This document shows, in pieces, positions 1 through 11,182 of a stretch of DNA of 64,000 bases. Origin of the DNA: Cercis canadensis (Eukaryota; Streptophyta; Magnoliopsida; Fabales; Fabaceae); NCBI GenBank assembly GCA_003255065.1, contig QAOA01007503.1, forward strand, positions 123,504 to 187,503, given 5' to 3'. Position numbers and translations under genes: made by a program. Numbering within the stretch: the stretch's first letter is position 1; every line of letters starts with the position of its first letter. The notes under the pieces are model-generated. The model ran no database searches, was not told the DNA's origin, and worked only from the letters and a program-made list of their open reading frames with translations.

Positions 1-122
1 AGATTAACTTTACTGTTAGGGACAGCATATCATTGACCACGATGAGAAACGGATCCTCGTGTTTGGGAGTGGTCAAAAGAGAAAGAGAAAACCGATATAC
101 ATCATTTTACCATTTCATATTT

Positions 123-3100
123 CTAAAGACTTGCAGCATTTTCTGTTGAAGGAGAATCGTCACTTGCTGACATGACGTCCAATTTGAGAGCATGTCTTGT
201 GACACAGTTTATCTGTTTTCTCAATGTAGCATTGTCAACGAACAAATCAGCTATGATCTTTCTCAATTCATCATCACTTACGCCATCTTTGATTTCATTA
301 ATTTTATCTACATCGGAAGCAGCACTTCCATTGTCCTGCCCCAAGTGTTCTACCTGATCAAATTAAAATGGAAATTTAAAGATTTATGTTTGGAAAATAA
401 AGTTGCAGGATAGGATAAAATATTTAATCTCTCTAAAAAATACTGCTTTAAAAACAAGTTGCAGCTTAAATTTTTTTTTTTTTTTGGTGGTTTTTAAGGT
501 GGGATGTGAAATTACAGCTTAATTCATTGTGTAACTGGCAAGAACATCGAAAGGCACATGGAAGGTATAACTTGTACCTCTGCTAGCAGGAGGCCAATTC
601 GGTCATCAGATATTGTTAATTGATTCAAAGCATCTGTTGATGATGACGAATTCATCACGGTGTTATCTTTATCTTCGGTAGAAAGATTGACGTTGCATTC
701 TTGAAGCTGGTTGAAAAGAAGCCTGCATTTCTGCAGCAGCTTCCTCCAAGCAATTTCTGCATGCTCTCTCTTCTCTCTTTCATGTTGACGAATTTTCTAG
801 ATAGACACAAGATAAACATAAGCGAAAACAAATACCTCAAATCTCAGCATCATCAAGTTATGTCATGCATTTTGGTTTCATCATTTGATTCGAATTCCAC
901 ACATCAAATAAGATGAACTTTGCAGTTCAGTGGTGTGGAAGTAATTGCTAGAAAATTCAAGCTTGCAAGATAATGTACAGATAGTTTTCCATAAATAGAA
1001 GAGAAAATTTTACAAAGGATTGCGGGTAAGAAAGGAAAGGAAAATTTAAAAGCATAATATAATAAAATTTGAAATAAGAGTGGAGAATCTAAAAGCTGAA
1101 AGCAAGAAAAACACATAAAAGTAATGTTCTGACTACTCCTAGTATATCAATATCACGAAAAAAGTCAACTGACAAATAATATGACATGTTACCAAGAGAT
1201 GGAGAACATCAAGCAAAATATGAAACATGCAGACTGATAAACCTACCTCAGCTTCACACTTCTCCTTTCTTGACTGACTAAGCTCCTTCTTCAATTCTAT
1301 TTGGGAATTTCGGAGAGATTTAACCTCTTTAACAAGGACTTTGACATCTGCTTTGGATTTTGCTTCTAACTCTTCATACTCTTTTGAAAAAATTTCTAGC
1401 TGCTCTTTAGTAGCATTTAAATTCTGCAACAGTACATCTTGCTCCTGAACACTCGATTCCTTTGTCAAATTTCCACCCTGGTGTCATTTCATGCACGGAT
1501 ATTGAAATCATGGAATATGACAAAAAGAAAGGGATAACATCTGTAAAGCAAATATAAGAATGTCATACCGATTCAGACTTTAGTTTCATCTCCATTTCCA
1601 ATGACTTTTGCCGAAGTTCCTCCATATCCCACTGCATTTGGGTAAACCTTTCCCTCTCAATCAAAATAGCCTGCTGCAAGTTCTCTTTACTTTTCTGTTT
1701 GGTAGTTTCAAGGTCTACTTCCAAATCCTTAACCTGAGTAGTCCAATCAATTAAGGTCATGTAACAATTAATATCTATACTTGTATAGGGTTCCTCAGAT
1801 GGTAGAAATATTTTTGAACTCATGTACAGTATAGCAATTTTCATCTGTGGGTGAGCTAAGAACAACTGAGAAATTAATTTATGAAAAACTGCATGATGAA
1901 ACATACCTTTGTTGCAAGAAAATCCTTTGCAGCTATTTCTTGATTTAATCTAACTATGAGGTCCTCCATATCAGTTTTTGCAGTGGCTAACCTTCTCTGC
2001 ATGGTTAGAAGAATCCGGTTCAATTTATGGCGTTGATCCAGTGGAAGGACTACTTGAGCATCACCAGTAGATTGCAACTCTGCATGGCCCACAATATCTG
2101 CAGTTCTTGATACCTCAGCACCTCCAGGAAGGTCAAGAGAGCCATCACCAGATGAATTTGGAATCCCAGAATTAGACAATTCACTACCTCGCAAAGAGCT
2201 TCCATCACTTCCTACACTATCATTTGAAACCTTACGAACATGACCAATAACCTTAGCATGTTCATGCTCAGAGAAAAGCTCCATTGAATTATTGGCTAAA
2301 AGTGAAGCACTATAAGAATTTCCATTATGTTTGTTCTTCTCTGCAACATTGTTAATATGTCTGGCACTTACTTTATGCCTAGGAAGGCCTTCTAATTGCT
2401 CTAGAATAGTCTGACCCATAAATAATCCCTCATCAATGTTAGATATGCCATACTTCACAAGCTTTTCTATTGGATTTGTCATATCATCATCTAATGTTAG
2501 ATCATCTGTGCCAATTTCAGAATTATCATCCTGTCCAACAGTTGGTGTGCCAAGTTCAGATGGGGAGTATGCAGTATCACTACCATAATCTGATGCAACA
2601 GATGAACTGCCAGCAACTAATGATAAGGTTGGGTGGGGAAGTGATTGTCCAGAATAAGCTGTGCTATTGGAAGCAGGATCTGTTTCTGAATTTTGTTGAC
2701 TTGCATCTTGGAAGGCTGACAAGTGTTTTGACAAGGTACAAAATGTCAATATTAGGTAAATCTAGGAACAAACCAGATATGAGATACAGAAAAAAAGCTT
2801 ATTCACAATTCTAAAGATTCATGTATGTCCTTCTGATAGAGTTGATATAAAACAGGTTAAACAAGTTTTAAGTACACTAAATGCAAAAGACAGCGACATA
2901 CAAGACCTAGCAGCAGCTTCTAGTTCAAGAAACGATGCCACTGCAGCACATCTTGATATATCAATGTCAGACAACAGCTCAGTGATCCGTTCCTCCAAAG
3001 AGCACCTTCTCTGCAGCAAAATTGAGCGTATTAGCAATATTTATGGCCAATTACCTAATTGAAAATATTAAGAATGCTGTATAAGATTCAATCAGTCAAC

Positions 3101-6100
3101 CTTAACTATAAAGTTAAGGAATTATGTGAATATCCAGAGAATATCCTTACTAACACATTAATCACAAGAAAGAGAAGCCTACAAAACCCAAGAACCAGGA
3201 ATCTTCCATAAAATTCAAAAAAGAAAAAAAAAAAAACCTATCAGTGCCTAGTATTGATTGCAATAATCAACTCAAAGGAAAAGAAAAACCATAGTCAGAC
3301 GCAGGATGAACTGGAACTTAAAGAACAGACCCAATGAAAGCATACAAAACATTGGTAGTTCTTGTTAGTTGACACGTATTAGTTGAGAAGTTAGACAGGG
3401 TATTCAAAGAATGGACATGGAGCTGAAGTCCTAACAAACAAGTAACAAGATCATATTGAATTATTCTGCACAAAGTCCTTAAGTGAGAGAACATATACTC
3501 TTCTGTCAGCAATTTTTCAGTCTTCTGGTAAAATACATTAAAGAGGCCATTTTGACAAAGCAAGTACAAAATATAAACAAAATTTTTATTTTAAGGGCAT
3601 TATTTAACAAAAAAGAAATCAAAGGCAGTATACAAAGATTAGAAGCCTGAGCTGGATGTGCACAATAATAATCAAGATGCACATACCTAATGGATTTCTA
3701 CACGCTGATAATTTTCAGTTGCTACACAGGTAGGTCAAGCAATTCTTATACCACTTGTCATTAAGTGCATTAAAATCTAAAACAAACAAAGATACCACCT
3801 GCAGATCTATAATGCCAAGAATGGAACAACTGGAGAGTAATAAATTAAGGCATTTCCTACCTCTTCCAACAGTGCTCGGCTTTTCAATCGCACGAATCCC
3901 TTGGGTGGAGCTGGAGGAACAATTTTACTGGGAAACTCCCTTTTAATCTGCAAAGAGAGCATGCAGTAAAATAGATGACTACAAATCAGTGTAGCTCACA
4001 CACATACACAAACAAAAACTATGTATACTAATGCTCAATTGAGAGCTGAGTTGTCAGAATCTAGTCAAAGTACTGACTCATACGGAAAAAGTAAAAACAA
4101 ATAAAAATTTGACAAACATGCAGTTAAATAAGCATAAACTTACATCAGCAAACAACTTTAGAAAATCATTGAACCGTCTAAGTACTCCATGGATTGTTGT
4201 TATCCCCTCTGGTGATTGTACACCCACTTGAACCCTGTAGAACTGTCCCCTAATGATGTTAAAAATGAAAATTCACAAAGATGCTACTAGTCCATAACAT
4301 ACTATGAATGGATAGATTATGAAAGTCAATCATATAATGAACATCTAAGCCACCCCATTTATCTTCTCTAAGGTATAAAATTTGATTCTTCACAGAGAGC
4401 TGACCTGTTTTGACTTTAAAATCATACTGCTTAAATTTTGCCACATGGCTTCCCTATAGTATTTTTTATCATTAGGCGAACCCCTCCTGCTAGTGATTTA
4501 AGTCAAGCCCCGGGTTTCATTCATTTGGACAAAATGAAGTAAATCCAGTTAGTTTTAATCAGTAACTGACAAACACATCTACCCGGATGCTGGTTAACTG
4601 GCAACAGAGTACAACATGATGACAAAACTACAATAAATAAACTACAGGATGATACAGTGAAAACAATCCAAAGAAGCGATTGGACAATAGGTGAAAATTT
4701 CTCCTTTCCTTATTAGTAGCAAAAGCATCTCATAAAACTTAATAAAGAGAAAAGCAGATAGGGAAGCAGAATATGACTATCACAACAAGGGCTGCACAGT
4801 TAGCATGCTTGTAACATTCAGACAAGAACAGAGGCAACATTAGCCAAACCTAACCATTGGGAGAGATGCAAACATATGAGGATGGTCTTAATTGTAGAAA
4901 ATTATGATATTCATGCGGATAGTGCCATATTGTTATTTACCACTTGATATTATAGTTGTTATAAGCAAAATGATACCAAGGACAGTAATTAGATAGGAAG
5001 ATAAAAAATCATACTATGATGTCAGCCTTCAAGTTAAGGTTTTAATATCCTAACCAGATCAAACCTGGAAGATGGTAGAAAATAGCACATAACTCTAGCC
5101 ATGAATAGAAATTGGGATATTTATCAATTTAAGTACCACTATAGGATCTGAGTTCCTTGATTTTGGAAGGAAGACCCAAGAAGGTATTGTGACACAATAA
5201 CTCCAACCTGTACGATGATTGTGTGGCCATACTGTATCCCGCCCATTCTGCACAAGAAGACCTTCCGGATCAAAACTTAAATTAATAACAAAACTAACTG
5301 CACAAAGAACACAATAATTCAATACATATAAAACTCACAGATATGCCAGATATTAGGAAAAAAAAGTTTATATCGGTGAATGAAGAGGTCGCTGAAAAAT
5401 TTACAAAATAAATTAAACAGAAATAATAATAATAATAAAATCTAACTGTTATTGTAAAAAGGCACTAATTATCCGATTCTAGATTTTCAAAATAATTGTA
5501 CCAAGAACCAATCATCCTCAACGCGTAAGGAGTTTGGTGGAAACTCACTTATGGTTTTCAGGATCCAAGTGAACCCAACAACTTCAGTGGGGAGCAAAAC
5601 GGACTCCAGTGATCAAGAAGCAATTACTTCCGAGGCCTAAAGCACCCAAGTACTTCTAACCCGAGCCTCATCCTCAACTTAGTGACGCATTTAGGAATGA
5701 AATATGACTAACGCTATGCATTTAATCAAATTTAACCCAATAATGCTTACAAGACACAGTTCATCGTGATCAAACGTATGGCTTACGCAGATTAAAAATT
5801 CCTGGATTAGGTGGATAGGAGCTGAAATTCTTTTCAATTAGATCATGATGATAGAGACCCAGCAAGCAATTAATGAACTCAAACTATAAACTCCAAAAAC
5901 ATAGGCGACTGTTGATGAACAAGTGATAAGATACTGACCATAAAGTGGTCAATGAGGTCAAATTATGATGCGTACAACGTTGATCGCATAAAAGGAAACT
6001 CAATTCTCCAAGTTTCCATAATTAAACTATAACTGAGTTAATAAACAAGAAATAAACGCTAACCCATTTTCGTGGTGGAGGACTCCAATCCATCCCCAGT

Positions 6101-6153
6101 GGCAGCGGCGAAGTCCCATCGTGTCTGTGGTTGGGAGGACTCCGTCTCTGCAT
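123..6153 (-). CDS. EREX: PX-domain coiled-coil protein, EREX type (10 exons, about 716 aa)
   Basis: Spliced model on the minus strand: 6153-6064, 5247-5137, 4242-4144, 3947-3861, 3010-2902, 2715-1907, 1733-1569, 1477-1247, 796-578 and 353-123 (stop). All borders are GT-AG and the frame stays open for about 716 codons, close to the roughly 750 aa of Arabidopsis EREX. Residues about 30-135 form a PX phosphoinositide-binding domain; visible blocks are [24 protein letters not shown] and [19 protein letters not shown] long serine- and acid-rich linker follows (about 165-390), then coiled coil (about 400-640, with [20 protein letters not shown]). Known of the family: EREX binds active RAB5 GTPases and PI3P on endosomes and is needed for storage-protein transport to vacuoles. 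The start is the first in-frame ATG of exon 1, 30 codons before the first intron; a second ATG lies 19 codons in ([10 protein letters not shown]). Family assignment is firm; the orthology is inference from recalled sequence. Confidence 0.9.
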
Positions 6154-8100
6154 TTGATTCCGATGATCAATACAATTCGCTTTGAGAGCTAGGGTTTCGG
6201 TGATCGGATCGGAGAAGCAAGCGGAGCCAGATGGCCCCGTACCGTCTCGGTCCTTGCTTCGTCAGCCACAGTCGACGGCGCACGTTAAAGTTAGAAGGCG
6301 CAACGTGGCTAAGAGAAGCGGCAAGCGCAGTGCGTCATGTATATACGTGTCTAACACAGTCACACTTGGGTTTCGATTCTATTCGATGCTCTGTTTTGGA
6401 GCTAATGAAAAAGAGAAACAGTTTCACCTAACTGTCTTCTTCTGCAATTGCATTGAGTTTCACGGTAAAGCGTCGTAATTCTCAGCTCAGGGATAGCCAA
6501 AACCACCCACGACAAACACACTCTCTATTTTTTTTATTTAATTTTTTTTGGGTTTTGGGTTGCCTCGCAAAGACAAACGCCGTTTGAGAATAGGTCTGGG
6601 CTTCACTGACCACTCTGATTCTTTCCATGGGCCCAAGCCTTTATACAGCTTTTATGAACCTTTTTTAAGATTGGGCTCCAATTGCTACTGTCGAAAGCCA
6701 CTTCCTTTGAAAAAGAAAATATCAAATTATTATGAAAAAAAAGATATTAATTAAGGCCAATAAAAGAAATACCAAGATTTTTTTTTTTGAAATTGATAAA
6801 GGGCGTTACAATTTTTTAGCTGGAAATATTAGATAAATAAAAATTTATATTTTAGCTGAGAGTAGAACTTTAATTTTTTTGAGATATTCTTTAATTACTT
6901 GTGTTATGTGTATTTGTGTAAAAAAAATATAAAAATACATGATCTTTTTTTTTTATTATTGGACAAAGAAAATGATCTTGAACTTATCAAAAAGAGTAAT
7001 TACAACTAAAATTTACATAATTATACATGTTAGTGCATGTGATTTTAAAACGGTCAAAATTTAGGTGGAAGTGGAACTCCTATAACTAAGATGCAGCCAG
7101 CGATACAAAATTGTTGCAAATTTGTTTCTAAAGATTGTGCGACGACTAGCACTATTTCGATAATTATTCACACAAATGCTTTAGTGGTCCAACAATAGAA
7201 ACCATGATTGATTTGCTTGAGGTTGTTTTGGGAATAAATGGCTTGAGAATTTCAGGTAGAATCTCATCATCCATGGAGTCACATCGGCTGGCGAAGTCAC
7301 CATCCATTGAGACCACTAAAGTTCCTTTGCTGGAACCCGCTGCGTTAGTGCTCAACCTCTACTAGTTACGTAGATAACTTATTTTTTTGGGAACAAACAT
7401 TTGTAGGGATAGAAAGGCATAAATCATTTCCCCAACTTCTCAGCTTCAAAAACAAGAATTATCTCTCCAGTTCAAGGAATAGTTTAGAATCTAGATGGTC
7501 CATAATTAAGTTATGTTCCATCTTTGTCTGGCGAGGTTAAGATTGAGATTTTTTAAAGATTCAACTCTTGATATAAATCGAAAAGAATCAAGTAACTGAA
7601 TCAGAAAGATGAAAGACAATAAAACAAGGAAATCCCGAAGATCACACACATGTTTCACGGTTTATCTTTATGGTTTCAGAATGGCACACGGAGATGGACT
7701 CTGCCTTGGCTGCCTACAGTTACAGTTACAGTGATAGGCCCATTACCAACAACCACCAAACAAATACGAAGGCTCATTGATTTTGAAGATCTCAAATGTT
7801 ACACAAGAGTCACAAGACAAGACCTTTTATGTCTCCTGGACTTGAGCCGAAGTACCTTATTAACTTGCTTGTCGCTAGCAACCGGCGTTACGGAAAAACA
7901 GAAACCATGTTTGTGTGATTGTGAGTGATCTTCTCAAGGGATGGCCTAATTAAATGTGTCTCTCTCAAGTTCAAATTTCTTCTCCATTATTTTAGGTGAT
8001 AATAAAATCCCTTGTATGGATCATCTAAGGAAATTAAATTAAAGAGAACAGGAGAAAAAAACAGAGTAACAGAGGGTGGGGAAGGGGGTGCAGGGGTTGA
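6154..8100. other. Intergenic region, no supported gene
   Basis: This contains the 5' flank of the EREX-type gene. A possible minus-strand TATA (GTATATAC at about 6338-6345, next to an ACGT core) lies about 185 bp above that ATG. From 6700 on the DNA is very AT-rich. A 63-codon minus-strand ORF at 7164-7355 and a 92-codon plus-strand ORF at 7650-7928 show no family I recognise and no splice or composition support, so I do not call them genes. Confidence 0.5.
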
Positions 8101-8116
8101 TTACGCCTTTGTGACT

Positions 8117-8311
8117 TCAAGCTTGCTTGTTCGTGTTGACAATGAGTAACATTAATAACGTACAACTTTCACTTCCATCTTCTTCCCTCAACAATTTTCG
8201 CTTGTGCGTCATGCCCCTGCCTGTTTTTACTTCCAAACTCGGCAATTCAAGGATGCCTCCAAACACCAAGAGCAGATAAAAAAACAAAAGGGCTTGAATC
8301 AGAAATTCCAT
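8117..8311 (-). CDS. Small ORF (64 aa) with a signal-peptide-like N terminus, in the MIR396 host transcript
   Basis: An ATG in good context (gccATGG) opens a 64-codon frame. The N terminus is hydrophobic (FLIQALLFFYLLLVFGGIL) and looks like a cleavable signal peptide. A basic stretch follows (HKRKLLREEDG). It lies in the putative second exon of the transcript that carries the MIR396 hairpin, about 430 bp downstream of the mature miRNA. I recognise no family, and the ending of the known RGF/GOLVEN peptides is absent. It may be a short secreted peptide, a chance ORF in a non-coding primary transcript, or the first part of a further spliced gene. Confidence 0.3.
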   Translation of the reverse strand: MEFLIQALLFFYLLLVFGGILELPSLEVKTGRGMTHKRKLLREEDGSESCTLLMLLIVNTNKQA

Positions 8312-8498
8312 GGCGAAAAAGTAAAAAGGGCCTCAGATATTTGGATCATGGTTGAATTTCATGGAGGAAGAATCCGATACGCCTCAGAATCGAGCGTGAG
8401 CAAATTGGTTCTTTGTACCTTTCAATCTGCATGCATGCTAGCTGTGATCTAAGCTGGAAGAAAATGGAATCGGCTTCTCTGTTGATGAGTTATCTGAG

Positions 8499-8588
8499 CT
8501 GCTATGTGAAACCACGCAGAAAAATGAAGAATGAAATAAACACACATAAAACTGAAATAGTGAAATTCGATGTGCTGGTTGATTGTAC
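8499..8588 (-). other. Probable 90-nt intron in the MIR396 primary transcript
   Basis: On the minus strand a good donor (TTTCAG followed by GTACAATC) lies at 8589/8588 and an acceptor (TTTCACATAGCAG) ends at 8499. Splicing would place the miR396 hairpin wholly in exon 1 and the 64-codon ORF in exon 2. Plant MIR genes often carry an intron downstream of the hairpin. No transcript data are available here. Confidence 0.45.
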
Positions 8589-8659
8589 CTGAAAGACAGC
8601 TGCTTTCTGGTTTTTATGGGTGTTCAGAACAATTTCAGCCAAGATACAGACCATCCCAG

Positions 8660-8763
8660 TGATTTTCCACAACTTTCTTGAATCGTGTTCATTAAAATTC
8701 TGTTGCATGGAGTGACCTCACAACAAACCTTACAACACAGTTCAAGAAAGCTGTGGAAGATCA
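8660..8763 (-). ncRNA. MIR396: MIR396 precursor hairpin (miR396a-type mature sequence)
   Basis: The minus strand at 8758-8738 carries, as far as I recall it, the full 21-nt miR396a sequence, beginning UUCCACAGCUUUCUUG and ending in CUG. The opposite arm at about 8686-8662 pairs with it along the whole mature region with one mismatch (C:A near the 3' end) and two G:U pairs, separated by a loop of about 50 nt. This is a canonical plant pre-miRNA with the mature strand on the 5' arm. Known of the family: miR396 guides cleavage of growth-regulating factor (GRF) mRNAs, and of some bHLH mRNAs, limiting cell proliferation in leaves, roots and flowers. The ending CUG rather than CUU separates it from miR396b. 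A TATA box about 120 bp upstream supports an independent gene. Confidence is high because both arms were checked base by base. Confidence 0.95.
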
Positions 8764-8780
8764 CGAAGAAGACCATTCAT
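8742..8780 (-). CDS. 12-codon ORF overlapping mature miR396 (possible miPEP)
   Basis: Reading the minus strand from the ATG at 8780 gives MNGLLRDLPQLS and a stop at 8742. It lies about 70 nt after the inferred transcription start, and its last codons are made from the miRNA itself. Some plant pri-miRNAs encode short regulatory peptides near their 5' end. There is no evidence that this one is translated. Confidence 0.25.
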   Translation of the reverse strand: MNGLLRDLPQLS

Positions 8781-8876
8781 GAATAAGAAAACTGATTTTT
8801 TAAGCTACCTACTGGAGAGAGAGAAGGAAGAGGAACGATGAGGGACAGTGTGTGGATGAATTGTTGTACTCAAATG

Positions 8877-8884
8877 AATATATA
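8877..8884 (-). promoter_or_regulatory. TATA box of the MIR396 transcript
   Basis: The minus strand reads TATATATT here, followed about 30-60 nt downstream by a pyrimidine-rich leader (TTCCTCTTCCTTCTCTCTCTCC). The inferred start near 8847 puts the mature miRNA about 90 nt into the transcript. This is inference from spacing and composition. Confidence 0.5.
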
Positions 8885-9049
8885 GCCTGTATAAAGAAAA
8901 AATTTGACTGTGCTGCTTAAATGGTAAAAAGGTATGGAGTTAGGGTAGATATTTTAGATTTTAACCATGTAAACCAAAAGGTTTGATTGCCTAAGTAAAG
9001 ATTATAGCCTTTAATATTGTGATGGCCAATCATGGCATGCCAAATCAGA

Positions 9050-9850
9050 TGGGATCAAACTAGAGGCATCTTGTTAAAGCTACTAGAAAAAGGTAAATAA
9101 AAGTTTTTACATAAGGTAGATTCGCATAGTTACAATTTATAGAAGCTTCATTAATTTCCGTACCAATTAACACATAGCGGTTTTAAAAAGGTAACCGTTT
9201 TAAATTTGTGACGTATGCTTTTTCGGGAACTTTGAGTTTACTCAACCATAAAAATCAGATATACACACAAAAGAGAAAACAGGTTTGAATCTTTAACATA
9301 TTATCTATAGTTTCGAATTTACTCAGCCATCAAAACCAGATGCGCACACAAATAAAAAAGAAAAAGGTGTGAGTTTATGTGGCATCCTTTGAAAGTATTA
9401 ACCTTTAGGTTGAATTAAACTAGAGGAATTTTGTTAATCCTACCAAACACCAAAACGAAAATGAAGGTAAATAAAAGTTTTACACAAGGTATATATATAT
9501 ATGCATATGATTAGAATTTAGACAAGCCTCACTATTTTATGTACCAACACATGTTGCATGTTATGGAACGGTTTCAAAAAGTTGATTGTTCTGAATTATT
9601 TGTGATGTATGCTTCTTCTTCTTGTGGAGCTTCAAGTTACTCAACAATCAAAATTAGATATGCACATAAAAAAAAGAAAGAGGGTTCAAATATTTGATGT
9701 ATTTTTTGAAGTTTTAAGCTCATTCAACCATCAAAATTAGATATATATGCTCACAGAGAGAGAGAGAGAAAGAATTTCAGTTATGTCGCATGCTTTAGGA
9801 GTATTGAGCATACTCAAAACCATCACATCCCCCCTCCCACACACACACAT
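9050..9850. repeat. Degenerate nested tandem repeats
   Basis: A block starting near 9057 (AAACTAGAGGCATCTTGTTAA, then GGTAAATAAAAGTTTT) recurs near 9416 with the same order of landmarks, a period of about 360 bp. Inside it a shorter unit, roughly TTTACTCAACCATCAAAATCAGAT followed by RTRCACAC, occurs four times near 9237, 9319, 9637 and 9722, in two pairs about 83 bp apart. GA and TA microsatellites follow at 9758-9773 and 9852-9870. It does not look coding, and I do not recognise a named transposon family. Confidence 0.65.
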
Positions 9851-10610
9851 TTATATATATAGAGAGAGCGAGATTAAGAATATAAGGAGATTTTATTGTT
9901 TTCTCTTTTTGCATTTTAACAAATCTACTTAGACATTACAAATAAAATCTCAACTATCACTTAGGGGGAGAGTTTGGATTTAAAATAAAAGAGTTGGTTT
10001 AAGATTATACAAATTAAAAAAATTTAACTCATATAAAATCATATTCAGTTTGTGTAGAATTTATAGTTTTAAACTAGTTCTAAATCAAATATATAATTGG
10101 TGAATTATTTTTAAAAATTTGAGATTATGAACAAATTAAAATTTCAATAAAAAGAGAAAGATAGGAGAGAGAGAGAGAGAGAGATAATTATACTCTCGAT
10201 TGAAATAGTAAACATAATTTGTGAGAGAAGATAAATGGAAGAAATTAAATAAAATCTTAGAAAAAAATATGCAGTACAAATAAAAACTGAGAAGATAAAA
10301 AGAAATTCTATGTCGGACTCTGGAACCAACTTTGACTTAATTGATCATAAATAATTTATTTAAATTCATCATCATGTGCTTTCACTTAATTTTTTTTTCG
10401 TTAAATTCAAATGAAATTAATTAACTGGATACATAGAGTTTTTGATGACGGTAAGGGTAGCTAGGTTGCATAACTACAATTGTTTCTCTTACTTGAAGGA
10501 GAGAGATGTTAAGGTTATATTAAATGAAGCTTTCTGCAATAAGGAAAAAGGATATTTTACTTTAATAAATAAATATAAAAGAGTTACAAGATCCGTCTGG
10601 GTTTGCTGAT
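9851..10610. other. AT-rich intergenic DNA with simple repeats
   Basis: Nothing gene-like is seen. The segment holds TA/GA microsatellites (9852-9870 and about 10163-10183) and long A/T tracts. Confidence 0.5.
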
Positions 10611-10619
10611 ACATAATAA

Positions 10620-10625
10620 TTTATT
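10620..10625 (-). terminator. Candidate polyadenylation signal (AATAAA) of the HyPRP gene
   Basis: The minus strand reads AATAAA about 180 nt downstream of the stop of the 8-cysteine gene, a normal distance for a plant near-upstream element. Confidence 0.4.
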
Positions 10626-10801
10626 CAAAATGAACAAGATTACTAAATGACGCATCAACACTAGCAGAACAAAGTATTTGGACACTCCGTTCACAAATAG
10701 TAAGGATATATATGCAAAAACACAATCCAAGAGCAGAAAGGTGGACACCAAAGAGTAGAGGGGCGCTAGCTGTAGCAGACGGAGACCTGTAAATGCTTCT
10801 T

Positions 10802-11182
10802 CTATGCACACTGGAAACCAGGAGGAATTGTTTTTTGACAAGCACTGAGAAGCAAGCTGAGGGTGACAGGTACATTCAAGTTGATGCCAAGCACATTGGC
10901 CTTAATAGCAGTGCATAGGCAAACGGCAGCCTCCAAATCAGCCAAACCATCCAGCAATGCACAGCACTTGCTCGAAGGAGGAGATCCAACAATAACGTTA
11001 ACAAGTCCTAGAAGGTCAGCACAAACACCAAGCTTCAATGTGTCCCTGGGGCAATATTCTGGGGTTTGTGGACTAGGACAAGGCTTGGGCTTGGGCTTGC
11101 ATGAACCACAAGCATCAGTGAATGTTGAGAAGGCAAAGAGGGAGAGCACCAAAATGGCGGCACAGAGCTTGTTGGAAGCCAT
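10802..11182 (-). CDS. Hybrid proline-rich 8-cysteine protein (HPS/LTP-like, DC2.15/EARLI1 type), 126 aa
   Basis: This is an intronless gene. Residues 1-24 are a signal peptide ending in FTDA. A short proline/lysine-rich segment ([14 protein letters not shown]) leads into an eight-cysteine domain: C44, C54, C73-C74, C88, C90, C115 and C125, the pattern C-X9-C-X18-CC-X13-C-X-C-X24-C-X9-C of the hydrophobic-seed/lipid-transfer superfamily. It starts [16 protein letters not shown] and ends PPGFQC as in carrot DC2.15. Length fits the short members of the family. Family proteins are secreted to the cell wall and have been linked to development, cold and pathogen responses; the exact substrate is unknown. 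The ATG is the first of the frame, preceded by a pyrimidine-rich leader, with TTTAAAAA about 90 bp upstream as a weak TATA-like site. The proline region is short compared with true HyPRPs. Confidence 0.95.
   Translation of the reverse strand: MASNKLCAAILVLSLFAFSTFTDACGSCKPKPKPCPSPQTPEYCPRDTLKLGVCADLLGLVNVIVGSPPSSKCCALLDGLADLEAAVCLCTAIKANVLGINLNVPVTLSLLLSACQKTIPPGFQCA

Noticed and set aside
6182-6478. 98-codon plus-strand ORF just upstream of the EREX-type gene
   Set aside because: It lies in the promoter and leader of the minus-strand gene; no recognisable domain and no splice context.
7164-7355. 63-codon minus-strand ORF
   Set aside because: The frame has balanced composition but matches no family I know and has no visible exon neighbours; not enough support.
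9747-9932. ORF beginning in a GA microsatellite
   Set aside because: It is made of low-complexity GA and TA repeats.
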